Source: Oerskovia douganii (lineage in GTDB: Bacteria > Actinomycetota > Actinomycetes > Actinomycetales > Cellulomonadaceae). From it: DNA of 64,000 bases. The position numbers and the translations under genes are program-made. Below the pieces are notes generated by a model. It had not been told where the DNA came from, made no database searches, and saw nothing but the letters and a program-made list of their open reading frames with translations. Location: positions 27,488-91,487 of the forward strand of contig NZ_JACSPN010000008.1 in NCBI RefSeq assembly GCF_015142735.1. The letters are read 5' to 3'. Positions 59,827 through 64,000 of the stretch are shown one piece after another (positions within the stretch are counted from its first letter, which is position 1; each line of letters opens with the position of its first letter).

Positions 59827-60387
59827 TCAGCCCGGATCCTCCACCAGTGCGGCCAGCCGGGTCACGGTGTTCCAGTTCCTCGCCGTGCCCCACACCCCGA
59901 GCGTCCGGAGCAGCACCGCGGGCGTCAGCCTCGAGGTCCCGACCCCGCCCTCGTACCAGGTGTAGCTCACGCGCCCCGACCACGCCATGTGCTCGACGCC
60001 GTACCGCGCCGGGTCCAGGGCGGCGAGCCGGTCCGGCGTGGGCGCGTGGGGGTGGAAGGCCAGCAGCAGGTGGGAGGGATCCGCCCGGGCCGCCTCGGGG
60101 AACGGGTTGTCCGCGACCGCCGCCGCCAGCTCCGCAGCGGTCAGCGTGAGCACGTCGACGTCCAGACCCAGCCGCTCGCGCAGGCCTGCGCGGACGAGGT
60201 GCGTGACGTCGTCGGGCCCCGTGATCCCCGACGTCCCCGGCGCGACGACGAGGTTCCCGCTCGCGAGGAGCGTGCGCGCTCCCGCGAACCCCGCGTCCTG
60301 CGCGACCGCGCGCAGGTCCGCCGACGGGACCTTGCGGCCCCCGCCCACGTTGACGCCCCGCAGGAGCACGGCGAACCCCGACGTCAT
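59827..60387 (-). CDS. DUF1697 domain protein
   Basis: 186 residues, normal size. FAVLLRGVNVGGGRKV at the start, LLASGNLVV, and the C-terminal WNTVTRLAAL match DUF1697. Soluble, function unknown. ATG start 4 nt downstream of the FGE stop, so likely cotranscribed. Confidence 0.9.
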   Translation of the reverse strand: MTSGFAVLLRGVNVGGGRKVPSADLRAVAQDAGFAGARTLLASGNLVVAPGTSGITGPDDVTHLVRAGLRERLGLDVDVLTLTAAELAAAVADNPFPEAARADPSHLLLAFHPHAPTPDRLAALDPARYGVEHMAWSGRVSYTWYEGGVGTSRLTPAVLLRTLGVWGTARNWNTVTRLAALVEDPG

Positions 60388-60391
60388 GGGC

Positions 60392-61552
60392 TCAGCCCAG
60401 CAGGTCGCGCGCGGACACGGGCGCCACGGCGGGGGCCACCGCGACCGGAGGGCGCACCACGCAGCGGAAGCCGATGTGGCTCGTCGCGGTGTCGACCGCC
60501 TGCGGCGACCGGGCCGCGGGGCGGTAGCGCAGGCAGTACTCCGGCGCGCACAGGTGCGAGCCGCCCTTGAGCACCATGCGGGGGATCGTCGAGCCGGGCT
60601 CGGCGCTCGCGGCCGCACGCGGGTCCGGTGCGTCGCCGGACCCGGCGCTCGTGCGGTCGGGGTGCTCGCCGGGCCCGTCCTGCGCCGCGCCCGTCAGGAC
60701 GTACGCGGGGATCTCGACCGTGAGGGCGGCGCGGGCCGCCGCGACCTCGGCGGCCGAGCGTGCCCGTCCGGCGTGGTCGGGCGTGTAGTACGACGTGGTC
60801 CACTCCCAGACGTTGCCCGTCATGTCGACCAGGCCGTACCCGTTCGCGGGGAACGTCCCGACGGGGCTCGTCCCGACCCACCCCTGCGCGCCCGTGTTGC
60901 GGTGGGGGAACGAGCCCTGCCAGTGGTTCGCGAGCAGCTCGCCGTCCGGGCGGTGCTCGTCGCCCCACGCGAACCGGGCGCCGTCGAGCCCACCGCGGGC
61001 CGCGTACTCCCACTCGGCCTCGGTCGGCAGCGACCGTCCTGCCCACGTCGCGTACGCCTGGGCGTCCTCGAACGAGACCTGCACGACCGGGTGGTCCTCG
61101 CGGCCCTCGACCGACGTGCCCGGCCCGTGCGGCGCGTCCCACCGTGCGCCGGGTCGCCACCGCCACCACTGCTGCGAGTCCGCGAGGTCGACGGGGCCGG
61201 TCGTGGGCGTGAACACGAGCGCTCCGGGCACGAGGTCCTCGGTCGCGACGCCGGGGTAGTCGGCGGGGTCGAGCGCGCGCTCGGCGACGGTCACGTACCC
61301 CGTCGCGGCGACGAACGCGGCGAACTGCGCGTTGGTCACGGGGTGCGCCTCGATCTCGAACGCGGCGACCGTCGCCTCGTGGGCCGGCGCCTCGTCGGGG
61401 TAGAACTCGGTCGAGCCCATGCGGAACGAGCCGCCCGGCAGGGGGACCAGGGGCGAGAGCCCGGCCGGGGCGTCGGCGTGCGCGAGCGTCGTCTCACCCT
61501 TCGGTCCACCTGTCGTGCGCGCTGCCTGCGCCGTGCCCGCTGTCCTGTCCAT
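60392..61552 (-). CDS. Formylglycine-generating enzyme
   Basis: 386 residues. Begins MDRTAGT behind GGAGACGC, no signal peptide (cytoplasmic). FGE hallmarks: GGSFRMGS, HPVTNAQFAAFV, LPTEAEWEYAARGG, GNVWEWTTSYY, and GGSHLCAPEYCLRYRPAAR with the copper-binding catalytic Cys pair. It oxidises a sulfatase Cys to formylglycine. A ~55-residue low-complexity insertion (~275-330, Ala/Asp/Ser/Pro) interrupts the core before the Cys pair. No sulfatase is encoded in the window, so its client is elsewhere. Confidence 0.93.
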   Translation of the reverse strand: MDRTAGTAQAARTTGGPKGETTLAHADAPAGLSPLVPLPGGSFRMGSTEFYPDEAPAHEATVAAFEIEAHPVTNAQFAAFVAATGYVTVAERALDPADYPGVATEDLVPGALVFTPTTGPVDLADSQQWWRWRPGARWDAPHGPGTSVEGREDHPVVQVSFEDAQAYATWAGRSLPTEAEWEYAARGGLDGARFAWGDEHRPDGELLANHWQGSFPHRNTGAQGWVGTSPVGTFPANGYGLVDMTGNVWEWTTSYYTPDHAGRARSAAEVAAARAALTVEIPAYVLTGAAQDGPGEHPDRTSAGSGDAPDPRAAASAEPGSTIPRMVLKGGSHLCAPEYCLRYRPAARSPQAVDTATSHIGFRCVVRPPVAVAPAVAPVSARDLLG

Positions 61553-61885
61553 GCGTCTCCTCGTGTCGAGCTCGTCCTCGATGCCGTCCCGGTGTCGTCG
61601 GCGGCCGGGACCCGGCGTGCGCAAGGCCTCCCCAGGATGGTGCAGTCGTCGCTCTGACCTGCGACGACACCCGTCCGACAGGGGAGCCCCGGGCTGCTTC
61701 CCCCGACCCTAGCGCCGGGCACGTGCGTCCGTCAGCCCCGGACCTCCGGGGGACGCGCAGCCCGGGCGGTCCGGGTGCTCGCCGTGATGCCGCTCACGGG
61801 AGGGCGAACCCCCTCGACCAGACCGTTGCCCGAGGCGTATATTCCAGCCGGAGTATTCCGTCAGGGGTGAGCACGAGGAGGCGAC
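61553..61885. other. Divergent control region of FGE and PadR genes
   Basis: 333 bases without a gene. A minus-strand -10 (TAGGGT, 61706-61711) with a CTGACG -35-like element 18 nt upstream (61730-61735) would drive FGE. A plus-strand -10 (TATATT, 61838-61843) and operator (61840-61855) belong to padR. The rest has no visible structure. Confidence 0.6.
61838..61855 (+). promoter_or_regulatory. padR -10 element overlapping a candidate operator
   Basis: TATATT (61838-61843) fits a -10; TCGACC at 61814-61819 could be the -35 with an 18-nt spacer. TATTCC-AGCC-GGAGTA (61840-61855) is a near-perfect inverted repeat over the -10, as expected for autorepression by a PadR dimer. Confidence 0.45.
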
Positions 61886-62521
61886 ATGGCACGCAAGGAG
61901 CTCTCCGCTGCCGCCCTGCTCCTCCTCGGGCTGCTCCACGAGCAGCCCATGCACCCCTACCAGGTCCACCAGACGCTCAAGCAGCGGGGCGACGACCGGC
62001 TCGCGAGCATCACCCCGGGCTCGGTCTACCACGCCATGGAACGGCTCGAGTCCGACGGGCTCGTCGAGGTCGTCGGCACCGACCGCGAGGGCAACCGGCC
62101 CCAGCGGACCACCTACCGCCTGACCGATGCAGGACGCGAGGTCTTCGCGGCCCGCACGGCCCGGCTGCTCGGTGAGCCGCGGCGCGAGCACCCCTGGTTC
62201 CCGCTCGCACTGTCCCAGGCCCACGCGATCGACCGGGCGAGCGCCCTCACGGCGCTGCGTGCCCGTCGCGCCGCGCTGGCCGACGAGCTCACCGCCTGGA
62301 CCCGCAGGTACGACGACGTGCGGAGCCACGGGCTGCCCCGTCGCCTCCTGCTCGACGTCGAGCACGACCTCCACCGGATCGAGTCGGAGCTCACCTGGCT
62401 CGACGGCCTGCTGGCCGACCTCGACTCCGGCGCCCTGGACTGGGACGAACCCGTCCCGCAGTCCTTCCGCGACTTCGTCGCCGCCCGCTCGCGGGCCCAG
62501 GCCACGGACCACGTGCCCTGA
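61886..62521 (+). CDS. PadR family transcriptional regulator
   Basis: 211 residues. PadR winged helix (~1-95: LLGLLHEQPMHPYQVHQTLKQ, then SITPGSVYHAMERLE, in two blocks) plus the VR-type helical C-terminal dimer domain (~100-200). ATG behind GAGGAGG. It represses the MFS exporter downstream in such pairs and is relieved by drugs or phenolics (inference). Confidence 0.92.
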   Translation: MARKELSAAALLLLGLLHEQPMHPYQVHQTLKQRGDDRLASITPGSVYHAMERLESDGLVEVVGTDREGNRPQRTTYRLTDAGREVFAARTARLLGEPRREHPWFPLALSQAHAIDRASALTALRARRAALADELTAWTRRYDDVRSHGLPRRLLLDVEHDLHRIESELTWLDGLLADLDSGALDWDEPVPQSFRDFVAARSRAQATDHVP

Positions 62522-62599
62522 CCTTCCGCCGGGATCGCGCCCGGCGAGCGGCTGCTCGCGCAGCCTCCCGAACACACTTCTCCGACCTCAGAGGACCCC

Positions 62600-64000
62600 A
62601 TGACCACGACCCCTCCCTCAGGGAGCCTGCCCGCGACCGGTGACCCGGCGTCGAGCGCTGCGGCGCCGTCGGCCACGGCCACCGCTCCCGCGGGCCCCGC
62701 GTCGGGCGCTCCCGCCGGACCCCCGCTCGTCGACCTCGGCGGGCGCAGCCCGTGGAGCATCCTCCCGGCCCTGTGCCTGGGCTTCTTCATGATCATGGTC
62801 GACACCACGATCGTGAACATCGCGGTGCCCACGCTCGTCGACACGTTCGACACGACCCTGACCGCGGTGGGCTGGGTCAACAGCGCCTACCTGCTCACGT
62901 ACGCGGTGCTGCTCCTGCTGGCCGGTCGCCTGGGCGACCGGTTCGGCCCCAGGCCCGTGTTCGTCCTGGGGCTCGTCGTCTTCACGCTCTCCTCGCTGTG
63001 GTGCGGGCTCTCCGGGTCCGTCGAGATGCTCATCGTGGCCCGCGCGGTCCAGGGCGTGGGTGCCGCGCTCATGACCCCGCAGACCATGTCGATGATCACG
63101 CGCGTCTTCCCGCCGCGTCAGCGCGGTGCGGCGATGGGGCTGTGGGGCGCGGTCGCGGGCGTCGCGACCATCGCGGGCCCGCTGCTCGGCGGCGTGTTCG
63201 TCGAGACCTGGGGCTGGGAGTGGATCTTCTTCGTCAACATCCCCGTGGGGGTCGTGGCCCTGGTCCTGGCCCTGCGCAGCCTGCCGTCCCTGCCGACCAG
63301 CAAGCGCAGCTTCGACATGATCGGCGTCGCGCTCTCGATCGTGGGGCTGTTCCTGTTCGTGTTCGGCCTGCAGGAGGGCGAGACGTACCACTGGGGCACG
63401 GTCGTGGGCCCGCTGAGCATCTGGACGATCATCGGCCTGGGCGTCCTGGTGCTCGCGGCGTTCGTGCTGTGGCAGCGGCACCTCGGTGAGCGCGCGCTCC
63501 TGCCGCTCACGCTGTTCCACTCGCGCAACTTCTCGCTCGCGAACGTGTCCGGCATGGCCGTGTCGTTCGGCATGATCGGGATCTTCTTCCCGCTGACGAT
63601 CTTCCTGCAGTCGATCCTGGGTCTCTCTCCCCTCGAGGCAGCGCTCATCAACCTGCCCGGCTCGCTCGTGTCCGGCGTCGTGGCGCCGTTCGCGGGCCGC
63701 CTCTCGGACCGGGTCCCGGGCAAGTGGGTCGTGGCCTCGGGCTTCGCGCTGCTCTCGGCCTCGGTCGTGTGGCTGAGCGTCGCGGCGACGCCCGACGCGA
63801 GCGTCTGGGCGATCGTCGCGCCCATGACCCTGTTCGGGATCGGGACGGGCGCGCTGTTCTCGCCGCTCGCGAACCTCGCGACCTCGGGGCTCGACCACCG
63901 CACGGCCGGGGCGGGCGCGGGCGCGTTCAACACGTTCCGCCAGGTGGGCGGCGTGATCGGCTCGGCCGCGATCGTCGCGACGCTCACGAGCAGGCTCTCG
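62600..64000 (+). CDS. MFS drug exporter, DHA2 type (truncated by window)
   Basis: 467 residues visible with no stop; the C-terminal end lies outside the window. A Pro/Ala N-terminus (~1-50) precedes the 14-helix DHA2 core: motif A LLLAGRLGDRFGPRP, the motif-C-like AGVATIAGPLLGGVFVE, and LDHRTAGAGAGAFNTFRQVGG. DHA2 exporters expel drugs by proton exchange. The ATG at 62600 follows AGAGGAC, 78 nt after padR. Confidence 0.9.
   Translation, partial: MTTTPPSGSLPATGDPASSAAAPSATATAPAGPASGAPAGPPLVDLGGRSPWSILPALCLGFFMIMVDTTIVNIAVPTLVDTFDTTLTAVGWVNSAYLLTYAVLLLLAGRLGDRFGPRPVFVLGLVVFTLSSLWCGLSGSVEMLIVARAVQGVGAALMTPQTMSMITRVFPPRQRGAAMGLWGAVAGVATIAGPLLGGVFVETWGWEWIFFVNIPVGVVALVLALRSLPSLPTSKRSFDMIGVALSIVGLFLFVFGLQEGETYHWGTVVGPLSIWTIIGLGVLVLAAFVLWQRHLGERALLPLTLFHSRNFSLANVSGMAVSFGMIGIFFPLTIFLQSILGLSPLEAALINLPGSLVSGVVAPFAGRLSDRVPGKWVVASGFALLSASVVWLSVAATPDASVWAIVAPMTLFGIGTGALFSPLANLATSGLDHRTAGAGAGAFNTFRQVGGVIGSAAIVATLTSRLS

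Overview
The window is very GC-rich, densely coded DNA, with many GTG starts, ATGA/GTGA stop-start overlaps and apparently leaderless transcripts. Together with RamB, DUF2510, PadR, YggS and a sugar ABC importer lacking its own ATPase, this points to a high-GC Gram-positive actinobacterium. A Micrococcales member such as the Cellulomonas/Cellulosimicrobium/Oerskovia group is my inference, not proven. I see no rRNA, tRNA, transposase, integrase or CRISPR array.

Layout. 1-2.7 kb: a membrane protein and citramalate synthase (cimA), the latter behind a leader peptide rich in Leu/Val/Ile codons and a strong intrinsic terminator. 2.7-16.3 kb: a muramic-acid sugar salvage locus. On the minus strand are a BadF-type amino-sugar kinase, an RpiR/MurR regulator and a D-lactate-dehydrogenase-like FAD/Fe-S protein. 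On the plus strand, after a lipoate ligase, come a sugar-binding lipoprotein, two permeases, NagZ, AnmK and MurQ. MurQ releases D-lactate, which the divergent dehydrogenase could oxidise. 16.3-20.2 kb: YggS, YccF, two alpha/beta hydrolases and a lipoprotein.

20.2-33.4 kb: a defence-type region. Twin DUF3892 genes sit across a perfect palindrome from an operon of a DNA-binding pseudo-methyltransferase with a specificity-like C-terminus, hsdM and hsdS. Five small cargo genes follow, then hsdR, a micro-ORF, a membrane protein and the amputated C-terminal end of an SNF2 helicase. 33.5-39.6 kb: a nitrite/NO module (hemerythrin-DUF2249 protein, candidate metal-cluster regulator, NnrS-like membrane protein, copper nitrite reductase fused to a membrane domain). 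39.7-45.6 kb: a Cys-rich protein, 5'-nucleotidase, DUF1353 protein, membrane glycerophosphodiesterase and a paralogue of the earlier lipoprotein. 45.9-50.9 kb: glyoxylate shunt (aceB, aceA) and divergent ramB. 50.9-64 kb: metG with a candidate Met-codon leader, a KatE-type catalase, an alpha/beta-hydrolase-9 protein, an HExxH coiled-coil protein, NhaA, DUF1697 and formylglycine-generating enzyme, and PadR with an MFS drug exporter cut by the window end.

Between genes there are many long, near-perfect palindromes. Two form dispersed families: one with three copies at 19.4, 33.4 and 45.8 kb, and one whose 26-bp arm occurs twice inside coding sequence and once as a full hairpin. The most unusual elements are the pseudo-methyltransferase/HTH protein of the restriction locus, the D-lactate-coupled muramic acid regulon, the two candidate amino-acid leader peptides and the palindrome families.
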